From an uncultured Ruminococcus sp. (GTDB lineage Bacteria; Bacillota; Clostridia; Oscillospirales; Ruminococcaceae): a stretch of DNA of 25,572 bases. The number at the start of each line of letters is the position of its first letter. Within the stretch, counting starts at the first letter, position 1. Below are positions 14,834 to 22,239 of this stretch, piece by piece. The notes below the pieces were generated by a model. The model saw nothing but the letters and a program-made list of their open reading frames with translations. It had not been told where the DNA came from and did not search any database. A program made the position numbers and the translations under genes. Where the stretch lies: assembly GCA_947178195.1 (NCBI GenBank), contig CAMWXM010000008.1, positions 1 to 25,572 on the forward strand, in the 5' to 3' direction.

Positions 14834-15190
14834 TTAATCAATTGTTGCAAGAGCATCGCCGGAATTTACAGTATCGCCCTTTTTAACAAGAACACTTGTA
14901 ATTGTTCCGTCACATGGAGCAACAACGTCGTTTTCCATTTTCATAGCTTCAAGGATCATTATAACCTGTCCCTTTGTAACGCTGTCTCCGTTATTTACCT
15001 TAACATCGAGTATAGTACCCGGCATTGGCGCTGTTATCTTTTCACCTGCGCCTGCTGTCGGAGCTGCGGCAGGGGCTGGAGCAGCAGCCGGAGCAGCTGC
15101 AACAGGAGCGGCAGCAGCAGCCGAACCGCTTACTTCCTCAACTGCAACGTCATATGCCTTGCCGTTTACTGTAATATTAAATCTTTTCAT
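14834..15190 (-). CDS. Biotin carboxyl carrier protein (1.3S/GcdC-like)
   Basis: A 118-residue carrier protein. The N-terminal strand MKRFNITVNGKAYDVAVEEV is followed by an alanine/proline-rich flexible linker (about 22-48) and a biotinyl domain. That domain holds EAMKMEN, with K84 the biotin attachment site. The linker lets the biotin arm reach two active sites. The ATG at 15190 is preferred because AGGTGG (15199-15204) sits 8 nt upstream; an in-frame ATG at 15202 overlaps that site. The gene lies between the 12S-like and 5S-like carboxyltransferase genes, so it is expected to shuttle carboxyl groups between them. It needs a biotin protein ligase encoded elsewhere. Confidence 0.95.
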   Translation of the reverse strand: MKRFNITVNGKAYDVAVEEVSGSAAAAAPVAAAPAAAPAPAAAPTAGAGEKITAPMPGTILDVKVNNGDSVTKGQVIMILEAMKMENDVVAPCDGTITSVLVKKGDTVNSGDALATID

Positions 15191-15228
15191 AACATTAACC
15201 ACCTATTCTTTATATAATATGAATAAAA

Positions 15229-16569
15229 TCAGAATTGAATATTATTATGCTTCTTAGGAAGCTTTTGAATACGCTTGCCCGAAAGGATATCCAGAGCGGA
15301 AACAAGAACGGTTCTTGTATTTTCAGGCTTGATAATATCATCAATATAGCCGTTTTCAGCAGCAGTCTTTGCTGATGCAAGAGTTTCCGAGTATTCCTTT
15401 GCAAGCTTATTTCTTTCAGCTGCAAGATCGGACGCACCCTTGAGCTTATCATGCCACATAAATTCCACAGCCGTAACAGGCGCAAGAGGAGCGATAACAG
15501 CTTCAGGATAAGCATATGTAAAATCGGAATTAGAGCTGTTTCCGGCAACAGCCGCAAACAGAGGGCCGATAGCCTTTCCGCAAACCACGGCGATCTTAAC
15601 AGTTGTAGCTTCTGCGTAGCTGTTTGAGAGAGTCGTCATAGCCTTTATTGATGAAACTGCGTCTGCGTCGTCAAAGCCCTCGCTGTCCACAAAGGTTATT
15701 ACCGGTATAGAAAATGCGTCGCAGGTCCTGATAAAACGTGCAAGCTTTAAGCAGTCCTCGGAAGAAAGCTTTTCCGATTCAAGTCCGGCAGCCGCAATGC
15801 CTACTGTTGAACCGCCTATCGTCGCAAATCCGGTGTACGAAGCCTTTCCATATTCAGCGCATATTTCAACAGAGCTTTCATCGTCAGCAACAGATGAAAC
15901 AGCTGATTTTACATTTGTGAAGTCAGCAGCAGCTTCCTCGGCATATTCAAACATAGGAACAGAAGCCAGATTATTTATCGGAAGAATATTAATAAGCTCT
16001 CTTGTTTTTTCCATAGCCTTTTTGTCGTCATCGCAGACTATTGAAGCGATTCCCGACTTTGCTGCTGCCTGTGCAGAACCTGCGCTGCTGTTGGGAGCCA
16101 TGAAAAATTCGCTTTCCTTTGTCATGATAACAAAATCTGATGAGCAAGCCAGCATAGCTGCCGTACCTGCGCATGTTCCGGCGATGACAGATATCTGCGG
16201 AACAACTCCCGATATCACTGCTGAAGCGCTAAGCATTTTTCCGTAAGCGGCAAGGCTTGATGCCGTACCGTCAACAAATGCTCCGTCAGAATCATGAATA
16301 CCCACAACAGGATTACCGGTCTTTGCAGCAAGCTCGTAAAGCTTGGCAATCTTAGTCGCCTGAGCAGCGCCTACTGCACCGTTATTTACAGATCTATCCT
16401 GAGAAAATGCGTAAACTCCGTTTCCGTTGACATAGCCGAATGCGGAAATAACGCCACTCAGTGAGTCCTTTTCCATAACCGTCGAATTGATCTCGTTATA
16501 AATACCGTCGTCAAACAAAAGTGAGAGCCTTTCTCTTGCCTGACTGTTTGTATCCTTATCGTTTTGCAT
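15229..16569 (-). CDS. Acyl-CoA carboxyltransferase subunit, divergent MmdA/12S-like
   Basis: 446 residues, a double crotonase-fold carboxyltransferase. Recognisable blocks include QARERLSLLFDDG, GVYAFSQDRSVNNGAVG, ISGVVPQISVIAGTCAG, ARFIRTCDAFSIPVITFVDSEG and FTYAYPEAVIAPLAPVTAVEF. These match methylmalonyl-CoA decarboxylase alpha and the 12S subunit of transcarboxylase. It is shorter than the usual 500-520 residues. The conserved glycine pairs that stabilise the acyl-CoA enolate are altered: HDSDGAF (92-98) where DSGGAR is usual, GTCAGT (131-136) for GPCAGG, and KAIGPLF for KAYGGAY. The ATG at 16569 has GGAAGGAAAG upstream; a frame from 16647 adds 26 unlike residues. First gene of the operon, 38 nt before the biotin carrier gene. 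The acyl-CoA substrate is unknown. Confidence 0.88.
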   Translation of the reverse strand: MQNDKDTNSQARERLSLLFDDGIYNEINSTVMEKDSLSGVISAFGYVNGNGVYAFSQDRSVNNGAVGAAQATKIAKLYELAAKTGNPVVGIHDSDGAFVDGTASSLAAYGKMLSASAVISGVVPQISVIAGTCAGTAAMLACSSDFVIMTKESEFFMAPNSSAGSAQAAAKSGIASIVCDDDKKAMEKTRELINILPINNLASVPMFEYAEEAAADFTNVKSAVSSVADDESSVEICAEYGKASYTGFATIGGSTVGIAAAGLESEKLSSEDCLKLARFIRTCDAFSIPVITFVDSEGFDDADAVSSIKAMTTLSNSYAEATTVKIAVVCGKAIGPLFAAVAGNSSNSDFTYAYPEAVIAPLAPVTAVEFMWHDKLKGASDLAAERNKLAKEYSETLASAKTAAENGYIDDIIKPENTRTVLVSALDILSGKRIQKLPKKHNNIQF

Positions 16570-16689
16570 AATATCTTTCCTTCCTATACGGATTTTATTA
16601 GACAGCATTTTTAATAAATCATTATAATATCGGCTGAAATTACACAATATGATAATTATTTCAAAAATGCCCAGTCAATATACTACTTT

Positions 16690-16718
16690 ATTATACTATA
16701 TTTTGGTGATTAATGCAA
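16690..16718 (-). promoter_or_regulatory. Sigma-A-type promoter of the carboxyltransferase operon
   Basis: On the minus strand TTGCAT (16713-16718) and TATAAT (16690-16695) are separated by 17 nt. Transcription would start near 16683, leaving a leader of about 110 nt before the 12S-like gene. A second weaker candidate begins with TTGACT at 16672-16677. Confidence 0.7.
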
Positions 16719-16729
16719 GTATTAATTTT

Positions 16730-18220
16730 TTAATTTTGCTGAATGAGCAGCAATATTTTTTTCAGGGTTACAAAATCAAAAACGTTGATCTTGCCGTTGC
16801 TGTCCAGATCGGCTCTGTTGAAATCAGGAAGCTCGCCCTTTTTGACAAGGAATTTTGAAAGAATGGTTATATCGGCAACGTTTACATTATTATCGTTATT
16901 CAGGTCTCCACGTATTGCCTCAATGCCTGTCGGTTCGGTCGGCTGAGTAGCTTCTGTGGTGGTTGTTTCAGTGCTAGTAGTAGTGGCAGTAGTTGTTGTT
17001 TCGGTAGGTTGGGTTTCAGTCGGCTGGGTAGGCTGTTCCTTTTTGTCGACTATGCTGTTAAATGCGGCTTTCAGCTCTCTGTCAACCAATTGACATTTTA
17101 CTCTGTCATAATGAAGCCAAGGTTGATTATCCTTACTTTCGGTATCCCAGAGTACAGGACAAAGATGTCTGTCATAAGCTTCCTTGCAGACTGACGATAA
17201 GAAAAGTCTTACGGAAGCCGATTCCTTGCCTTCTTTAACACCTGGGCAGCCGTATTCACCGATTATTACCGGTATTCCCTTGTCAATATATGTTGTTTTC
17301 ATCAAGTCCATATTTCTTCTTAGTTCTGCAAAATCTTCGTCAGTACCCCATGTGGTTCTGCATGCCGCCCAGCTTTCGTCCTTTGTAAGAATAGCGAAGC
17401 CTACGGGAGTATAGTAATGTACGGAAACTGCACAGCGGTTTTTCGGGTCGTCTGGCATTTTAAAAAGCGGATCGCAGGTAAGTGCTATATCTGTTTTGTA
17501 TCCTGAGATAAGAAGATGACGATCAGGGTTGTTGCCGCCGGAGCTGCGGATAATGTCAACGAATTTCTGGTTTACTTCATTTACAAGAGTATATGAACGT
17601 TCCTTTTGCTCCTGCGTACCGCTCCATTGGTTCCATACGGAATCCCAGCCTAATTCTTCATTCTGAGATTCGAACATAAGATGATCTCCGTAGTCTTTAA
17701 AATAATCGGCAATCTGAGTCCACATAACCGTATATCTGTTCATGCATTCGTCTTTATTTTCAGGCAGTTTTTCAAGCCAGCCACTGTCGTAATGAATATT
17801 TATAATGGCGTACATGCCTGCATTTAACGTCCAGTCCACAAGCTGACGAACTCTCGCAAAATATTCCGGAGAAATGGTATATTTTCCGTCAGTTGACATT
17901 AAATTTGACCAGGCAACAGGTATTCTCAAAACGCCAAAACCTTCATTTGCGTAGCCCTTGATCATATCTTCCGTAACCTCCGGGCTACCCCATGCCGTTT
18001 CATAGGAACTTACAGAACCGTCGCCATACTGGGCTATCCAGTCGCCGCAGGATTCCATTGTATTTCCCAGATTTATTCCGATACCCATATCACGGACAAG
18101 CTCCATTGTTGAAATATTCCGCATTTCACCGTTATCGGCATATGAAACGGGTGTTGAAAAAGCTGCTGTAGCAGCCATAACAGCCGACGCTGCCATGGCA
18201 ATGATTTTTGCTTTTTTCAT
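16730..18220 (-). CDS. Secreted GH5 endoglucanase with C-terminal type I dockerin
   Basis: 496 residues. A signal peptide (1 to about 28) leads to a glycoside hydrolase family 5 catalytic domain (about 33-390). It has GINLGNTME, the acid/base glutamate E188 in SQNEELGW, VHYYTP and the nucleophile E322 in IIGEYGC. The fold and motifs suggest subfamily 4, acting on cellulose or other beta-glucans. A threonine/proline linker (about 395-432) joins a dockerin (about 437-491) with two calcium loops starting DLNNDNNVNVAD and DLDSNGKINVFD. Dockerins plug enzymes into cohesins of a cellulosome scaffoldin, as in Ruminococcus. GGAAG precedes the ATG. The gene starts 16 nt after the unknown 124-aa gene, with no terminator between them. 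No clear GC-rich terminator follows it. Confidence 0.95.
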   Translation of the reverse strand: MKKAKIIAMAASAVMAATAAFSTPVSYADNGEMRNISTMELVRDMGIGINLGNTMESCGDWIAQYGDGSVSSYETAWGSPEVTEDMIKGYANEGFGVLRIPVAWSNLMSTDGKYTISPEYFARVRQLVDWTLNAGMYAIINIHYDSGWLEKLPENKDECMNRYTVMWTQIADYFKDYGDHLMFESQNEELGWDSVWNQWSGTQEQKERSYTLVNEVNQKFVDIIRSSGGNNPDRHLLISGYKTDIALTCDPLFKMPDDPKNRCAVSVHYYTPVGFAILTKDESWAACRTTWGTDEDFAELRRNMDLMKTTYIDKGIPVIIGEYGCPGVKEGKESASVRLFLSSVCKEAYDRHLCPVLWDTESKDNQPWLHYDRVKCQLVDRELKAAFNSIVDKKEQPTQPTETQPTETTTTATTTSTETTTTEATQPTEPTGIEAIRGDLNNDNNVNVADITILSKFLVKKGELPDFNRADLDSNGKINVFDFVTLKKILLLIQQN

Positions 18221-18236
18221 ATTTTACTTCCTTTCG

Positions 18237-18611
18237 CTAGTTATTTTCACTGCAATTTTTACATTGGCTCATAAATACTCCTATATCCTCTATAGAGCCA
18301 TCATTCTTTTCTATAAATCCCAGCTTGATAAGCTTTGCATTTTTTTCACTATCTCTGACGGAAAAGTCGCAACGGTTCAATCCGCCCAGCATGCCTTTAA
18401 AGAGGATAGTACGTATGATACCGTCTGTTATCTCCAATTCGCTGCTGCTGAAATCGTAAATCCTGAGACCGTTTTCGTCAAAGGAATAAATTCCGTATCC
18501 GTTGACTTCAGAACCGTTCATAGATTCCACAATATGGATATTTTCATTCTGTATTGTTGCTATTGCCTTTTCATAGCCGTTGGTATCTGTTCTTTCATGT
18601 ATTTCCAGCAT
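18237..18611 (-). CDS. Unknown 124-residue protein, possibly a reduced GNAT-like domain
   Basis: I do not recognise this protein securely. It is soluble, with no signal or membrane helix. The middle (IYSFDENGLRIYDFSSSE) and the C-terminal part (FSVRDSEKNAKLIKLGFIE) have the spacing of the last strands of a GNAT acetyltransferase, where a 'xxLGF' motif is common. The acetyl-CoA loop Q/RxxGxG/A is not evident, so catalysis is doubtful. Two cysteines lie at the extreme C-terminus (QCKNC). The ATG overlaps the rluB stop by 1 nt (TAATG), so it is translated from the same message as rluB and lies directly before the cellulase gene. Confidence 0.75.
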   Translation of the reverse strand: MLEIHERTDTNGYEKAIATIQNENIHIVESMNGSEVNGYGIYSFDENGLRIYDFSSSELEITDGIIRTILFKGMLGGLNRCDFSVRDSEKNAKLIKLGFIEKNDGSIEDIGVFMSQCKNCSENN

Positions 18612-19345
18612 TATTTATTCTCCTTACCTATAGCGTTTCTGATTGCTCTTAATTCTTCTGCAGTCAGCTCCCGGTATGTACCCGGCTTGAGCATACCCAG
18701 CTTTATGGGACCTATGCTGATTCTGCGGAGTCTTGCAACTTCAAGTCCCACCTCCTCACACATTTTTCTTATCTGACGGTTTCTGCCTTCCTTTATGGTT
18801 ATAAGAAGCACCACCCGTCCAGGCTCCTTATCTTTTACCACAACGTTTGCGGGAAGAGTTTTTCTGCCGTCTATTACAACGCCGTCCGAAAGAGCCACAA
18901 GCTGTTCGTCGTTTATATCCGGACGGACGGTAACACGATATGTTTTACTTATCTGTTTTGCAGGATGCATAATATTGTTGGCAAAATTTCCGTCGTTTGT
19001 AAAAAGTAAAAGTCCTTCGGAATTTCTGTCAAGCCTACCTACAGGATAAACTCTTTCGCCGATGTCCTCTAAAAGCTCAGTCACGCATCTTCTGCCCATT
19101 TCATCGCTCATGGTGGTCACATAGCCTCTGGGTTTGTTGAGCATGATATATATTTTCTTTTTGTTTCTGGGAATGTAGATTTTTTCGCCGTCAACGGAAA
19201 TAATATCCCGTCCTCCGGCTTTATCGCCCAGCTTTACCGGTCTGCCGTTTACTTTGACTCTTCCGGCGGAAATGAGCGCTTCGGCTTTTCTCCTTGAGCA
19301 ATATCCGCTGTCGGAAATGATTTTTTGTATTCTTGTTTTTTCCAC
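18611..19345 (-). CDS. rluB: 23S rRNA pseudouridine synthase, RluB/RsuA family
   Basis: A 244-residue pseudouridine synthase. The N-terminal S4 RNA-binding domain (about 3-60) contains RIQKIISDSGYCSRRKAEAL and GRVKVNG. The catalytic domain has VGRLDRNSEGLLLFTNDG with the catalytic aspartate in GRLD, then KTYRVTV and GRNRQIRKMCE near the end. Bacillus and clostridial members of this group modify 23S rRNA around helix 90-92. The gene starts 11 nt after the dacF stop and overlaps the next gene by 1 nt. In Bacillus rluB also lies in the scpA-scpB-ytfI-ytfJ neighbourhood, so the context agrees. Confidence 0.94.
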   Translation of the reverse strand: MEKTRIQKIISDSGYCSRRKAEALISAGRVKVNGRPVKLGDKAGGRDIISVDGEKIYIPRNKKKIYIMLNKPRGYVTTMSDEMGRRCVTELLEDIGERVYPVGRLDRNSEGLLLFTNDGNFANNIMHPAKQISKTYRVTVRPDINDEQLVALSDGVVIDGRKTLPANVVVKDKEPGRVVLLITIKEGRNRQIRKMCEEVGLEVARLRRISIGPIKLGMLKPGTYRELTAEELRAIRNAIGKENK

Positions 19346-19356
19346 TTCAAAACTCC

Positions 19357-20496
19357 TTATCCAAACAAAAAGTCCTTTATTTTCTCCATAAAGCCTTTTT
19401 CGGTTTTCTCAGAATGCTTGTATTCAATATTTTTCATAGCTTTTACAGGAACGCTGCCAATAAATCTTCCGTCATAGTACCATCGTTGTTCTCCAACACT
19501 GTCCCCAAGCCGTACATCGGCATAGGCAAAGGGGATCAGGATAAGCTCAGAGGTGATTTTATTCATAGCCTTTCCGTCGTCACCGATAGTAATGCTTCCC
19601 TCGGCTCTTACAGGCACAGTGTCTTCAATTCCCCCTGCCACCGGAAGGGGATAAATCTCATCGGAGGAAAGTTCTGCAGGTTTAACCAGTGAGAAGCCAT
19701 AGTCATACATTTTTATATGGTCGTTCCAGTCGTTTCTATCGTTTAAGGTCACGCAGATAAGTGAAACGCCGTCTCTTTCACATGCGGACACAAGGCATCT
19801 TCCAGCTTCATCGGTAAAGCCTGTTTTTACGCCCTTTACCCCTTTATACATATTCAGAAGCTTATTGGTGTTTTTTAAGTATCTGTCAAAGGGAGGATTG
19901 CCGAATCTCACCTTTGCGGAAGATTGAGAGCATATTTCGACAAAATCGGGATTTTTCAAAGCTTCTCTTGCCAGCAGAGCCATATCATATGCGCTTGAAC
20001 CATGCCCTTCACCTTCGAGACCTGAGGGAGTGACAAAGCAGGTTCGTGACATACCGATCTCTTTCGCACGGTCGTTCATCATATCCGCAAATTTTTCAAT
20101 GCTGCCAGCCATACGAACAGCAGTCGCATTTGCGGCGTCGTTTCCCGAAGGCAGAAGCATGCCGTAGCATAAAGCTCGCTTTGTGACAACATCTCCTTCA
20201 ACAAGTCCCATAGACGAGCCTTCCACCTTGATAGCCTGACTATCCACCACAAATTCATCATCAAGACCACCGCTTTCAAGACACAAAAGGGTAGTCATGA
20301 TTTTAGTGGTACTCGCCATAGGAAGTTTCTGGGAAGAATTTTCTTCAAAAAGTATTTTTCCCGTTTTTTCTTCAATAAGTACGCATGCCTTCGCCGACGT
20401 TTCCAACTGAGAATTTTCCGAATAAACAGCCGCAGGAAATGTCAGCGCAAGCACAGTTGCAGTAAATACAAATAATATTTTTTTGATTTTTTTCAT
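19357..20496 (-). CDS. dacF: D-alanyl-D-alanine carboxypeptidase (DacF/PBP5 type)
   Basis: A 379-residue secreted penicillin-binding protein that trims the terminal D-alanine of peptidoglycan stem peptides. It has a signal peptide (1 to about 26), the nucleophile motif S62-T-T-K65, the SGN motif in LLPSGNDAANA and the KTG motif in VKTGFTDEAGRC. A C-terminal beta domain (about 275-350) follows. An amphipathic end (KGFMEKIKDFLFG) likely anchors it to the membrane surface, as in PBP5. GGAGG lies 7 nt or so before the ATG. Its place among ytfI/ytfJ/scp genes suits DacF, which in Bacillus acts in spore cortex formation; a vegetative role cannot be excluded. Confidence 0.93.
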   Translation of the reverse strand: MKKIKKILFVFTATVLALTFPAAVYSENSQLETSAKACVLIEEKTGKILFEENSSQKLPMASTTKIMTTLLCLESGGLDDEFVVDSQAIKVEGSSMGLVEGDVVTKRALCYGMLLPSGNDAANATAVRMAGSIEKFADMMNDRAKEIGMSRTCFVTPSGLEGEGHGSSAYDMALLAREALKNPDFVEICSQSSAKVRFGNPPFDRYLKNTNKLLNMYKGVKGVKTGFTDEAGRCLVSACERDGVSLICVTLNDRNDWNDHIKMYDYGFSLVKPAELSSDEIYPLPVAGGIEDTVPVRAEGSITIGDDGKAMNKITSELILIPFAYADVRLGDSVGEQRWYYDGRFIGSVPVKAMKNIEYKHSEKTEKGFMEKIKDFLFG

Positions 20497-20536
20497 AAAA
20501 TGCCTCCGTTTTTTAAAAAATTGCTATAAGCAGCTT

Positions 20537-20565
20537 TATATACATTTTATGAAAAATCACTTCAA
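20537..20565 (-). promoter_or_regulatory. Possible promoter of dacF
   Basis: In the 86-nt gap between gerW and dacF, the minus strand shows TTGAAG (20560-20565), 17 nt, then TATATA (20537-20542). The -35 box is only a partial match. The gap is the largest in this minus-strand run, so an internal promoter here is reasonable. Confidence 0.4.
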
Positions 20566-20582
20566 AATAGGACAGAATTATT

Positions 20583-20981
20583 TTACTGTACTATATTATC
20601 ATCTTTTTTATTTTTATCTTTTCCCAGCATGCCGGAAATTTTGTCTATAACCTCAGGTATCATGCTTGCAAGAGCATTTGGAGTAGATGCGTTTACAGAC
20701 ATCTGCAAAAGCTTAGCCTCGCCCTTATAGACCACCAGAAATCCCAGCGGTTGGATAGAAACTCCTGCCCCCGAACCGCCGCCGAAAAGTTCCTTTTCGG
20801 ATTTTGAAGGCAGGTCTGAACCTCCCGAAGCAAAGCCGAAGGATACTTTTGAAATAGGAATAATAGAAGTGCCGTCCGGAAGCATAACAGTGTCGCCGAT
20901 TATCGTGTTTACGTCCACCATTTCTTTAAGCTTTTCCATTGTAACGCCCATAATGTTGCCGATAGTGTGGTTATCTCCCAT
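20583..20981 (-). CDS. gerW: GerW/YtfJ family spore protein
   Basis: 132 residues with the full YtfJ/GerW pattern: TMEKLKEMVDVNTIIGD, LPDGTSIIPISKVSFGFASGG, a glycine-rich FGGGSGAGVSI and PLGFLVV. In Bacillus this forespore protein is needed for normal germination with L-alanine; its biochemical role is unclear. The ATG at 20981 has GGAG 7 nt upstream; a longer frame from 21029 would add 16 residues unlike the family. The C-terminus is lysine-rich (GKDKNKKDDNIVQ). It directly follows the ytfI-like gene, the same pair as ytfI-ytfJ in Bacillus, and lies ahead of dacF. The family also occurs in some non-sporulating relatives, so it is not proof of sporulation alone. Confidence 0.93.
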   Translation of the reverse strand: MGDNHTIGNIMGVTMEKLKEMVDVNTIIGDTVMLPDGTSIIPISKVSFGFASGGSDLPSKSEKELFGGGSGAGVSIQPLGFLVVYKGEAKLLQMSVNASTPNALASMIPEVIDKISGMLGKDKNKKDDNIVQ

Positions 20982-21025
20982 AATAATTCTCCATTTCCGC
21001 CATGTTTTTATGGCTGTTTTATTTT

Positions 21026-21640
21026 TCATGCATGTGCCTTAACTGCTTTCTTATTATTTACCAGAAATGTAAAAATAAATGCAATAAAAATCCCGATTGC
21101 CGCAGCTGGGGTAATGCACAATTTGAATTTTATATCGTATACGCAGTCAGGTTTATTATATATGCATTGTATATTTATGCTCTTTTTTTTAAGTCGTATA
21201 AAGCTGCCCAGATAACTCAGGCTGTTGTATACGACTATATTAGCCTTCCCGAATTTCAATGCGCATTCGTAAGCATCTTCATCGGAAATTATAAAGTTTA
21301 TATAAATATCCTTTATTTTCATGTGCCGTGTGATTTTTCGGAAAGCCTTGCCGCCTGCCGAAGCAAGATTTTTAAAAAACTGTATCTTTCCCGGAATATC
21401 CTCGGGAATGAATTTGCTCTTTTTAGATTTTTTTTCTGTAGATGTTTCTTTTTCAGCTTGCTCAGGTTTCTTTTTTTTATCTTTTGCGGATTTTGTCCGT
21501 CTGGTGAGATTTATTTTAAAAAATAAATATTTAAATATGATTTCCGGCTTGCCGCCCAGATATTCCACTACTATTCTTACCGGAGAGAAAAGAAAAATCA
21601 GAAGTATCAGCAATATGCAGCCAATAATTATCCAGATCAT
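21026..21640 (-). CDS. DUF2953 membrane protein (YtfI-like)
   Basis: 204 residues. A strongly hydrophobic N-terminal helix (about 2-20) is followed by FSPVRIVVEYLGGKPEIIFKYLFF, then a very lysine/glutamate-rich loop (about 48-75). Next comes a conserved region with KIKDIYINFIISDEDAYECALKFGKANIVVYN, the DUF2953 hallmark, and a second helix near the C-terminus (about 172-196). Function is unknown; the family is found next to ytfJ/gerW in Bacillus and clostridia, hence a suspected envelope or spore role. The ATG at 21640 has GGAGAGGGG upstream. The stop lies 44 nt before the gerW start. Confidence 0.88.
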   Translation of the reverse strand: MIWIIIGCILLILLIFLFSPVRIVVEYLGGKPEIIFKYLFFKINLTRRTKSAKDKKKKPEQAEKETSTEKKSKKSKFIPEDIPGKIQFFKNLASAGGKAFRKITRHMKIKDIYINFIISDEDAYECALKFGKANIVVYNSLSYLGSFIRLKKKSINIQCIYNKPDCVYDIKFKLCITPAAAIGIFIAFIFTFLVNNKKAVKAHA

Positions 21641-21669
21641 TTTCCCCTCTCCTTTCAGAAGTTTTTTAT

Positions 21670-22239
21670 TCAGCCGATAATATTATTGTCGGTTTCTTCA
21701 TCAAATAAACTTACTTGCTTGTCCTCGTTTTCCCTTACCAGTGGCGGCAGGTCGTCAAGGGAAGTGAGTCCGAAGCATCTTAGAAAATTATCGCTTGTTT
21801 TGTAGGCCACCGGGTGCCCCGGAACGTCCAGTCGTCCGTATTCCTCCACAAGTCCTTTTTCGGCAAGAGTGTTTACCACAGAGGAACTGTCTATGCCCCT
21901 TACGCTTTCAACAAAGCCTTTTGTTACTGGCTGATTATATGCGATTATTGTAAGCGTTTCCATTGCCGCATTTGAAAGAGGAGACTGCTTTTTTGATTCC
22001 ATTGCCGCTTTTATGTATTCCGAGTATTCCTTTTTGGTACACATCTGATATTTGTTCCCCAGATGGATAATATTAATTGCGCTGCCGCTGTCGGTATAGC
22101 GGTCGTTAAGCGCTTTAATAATACCCGAAAGATCATTTTTTTCAATTCCGGCCGCTTCAATGATGCGGACTTCGTCCACCGGTTCTCCCGATGCAAACAA
22201 AATCGCTTCAACTGCCGAGGTTTTTTCATTCAACTGCAT
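21670..22239 (-). CDS. scpB: Segregation and condensation protein B
   Basis: 189 residues from the ATG at 22239, the kleisin-interacting part of the Smc-ScpAB condensin that compacts and separates chromosomes. Two winged-helix domains are visible: SAVEAILFASGEPVDEVRI at the start and SNAAMETLTIIAYNQPVTKGFVESVRGIDS, the family signature, in the second. DVPGHPVAYKTSDNFLRCFGL follows. A 4-residue longer start at 22251 is possible; I prefer 22239 because GGTGA sits just upstream and the N-terminus then matches the family. Either start overlaps the end of scpA, pointing to translational coupling with its partner. Confidence 0.94.
   Translation of the reverse strand: MQLNEKTSAVEAILFASGEPVDEVRIIEAAGIEKNDLSGIIKALNDRYTDSGSAINIIHLGNKYQMCTKKEYSEYIKAAMESKKQSPLSNAAMETLTIIAYNQPVTKGFVESVRGIDSSSVVNTLAEKGLVEEYGRLDVPGHPVAYKTSDNFLRCFGLTSLDDLPPLVRENEDKQVSLFDEETDNNIIG

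Noticed and set aside
15057..15125. GC-rich repeat-like tract in the biotin carrier gene
   Set aside because: It encodes the Ala/Pro linker common to biotin carriers.
15738..16246. Plus-strand frames opposite the 12S-like gene
   Set aside because: Overlap the recognised carboxyltransferase blocks in antisense and show no motif or ribosome binding site.
16570..16647. 26-residue extension of the 12S-like carboxyltransferase
   Set aside because: The sequence is unlike the family, and GGAAGGAAAG fits the start at 16569.
16920..17036. Repetitive ACC/ACT-type stretch as a possible DNA repeat array
   Set aside because: It encodes the Thr/Pro linker between the GH5 domain and dockerin; repetition follows from the protein composition.
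16743..17414. Plus-strand frames over the cellulase gene
   Set aside because: Antisense shadows of the dockerin, linker and catalytic coding sequence, with no motif.
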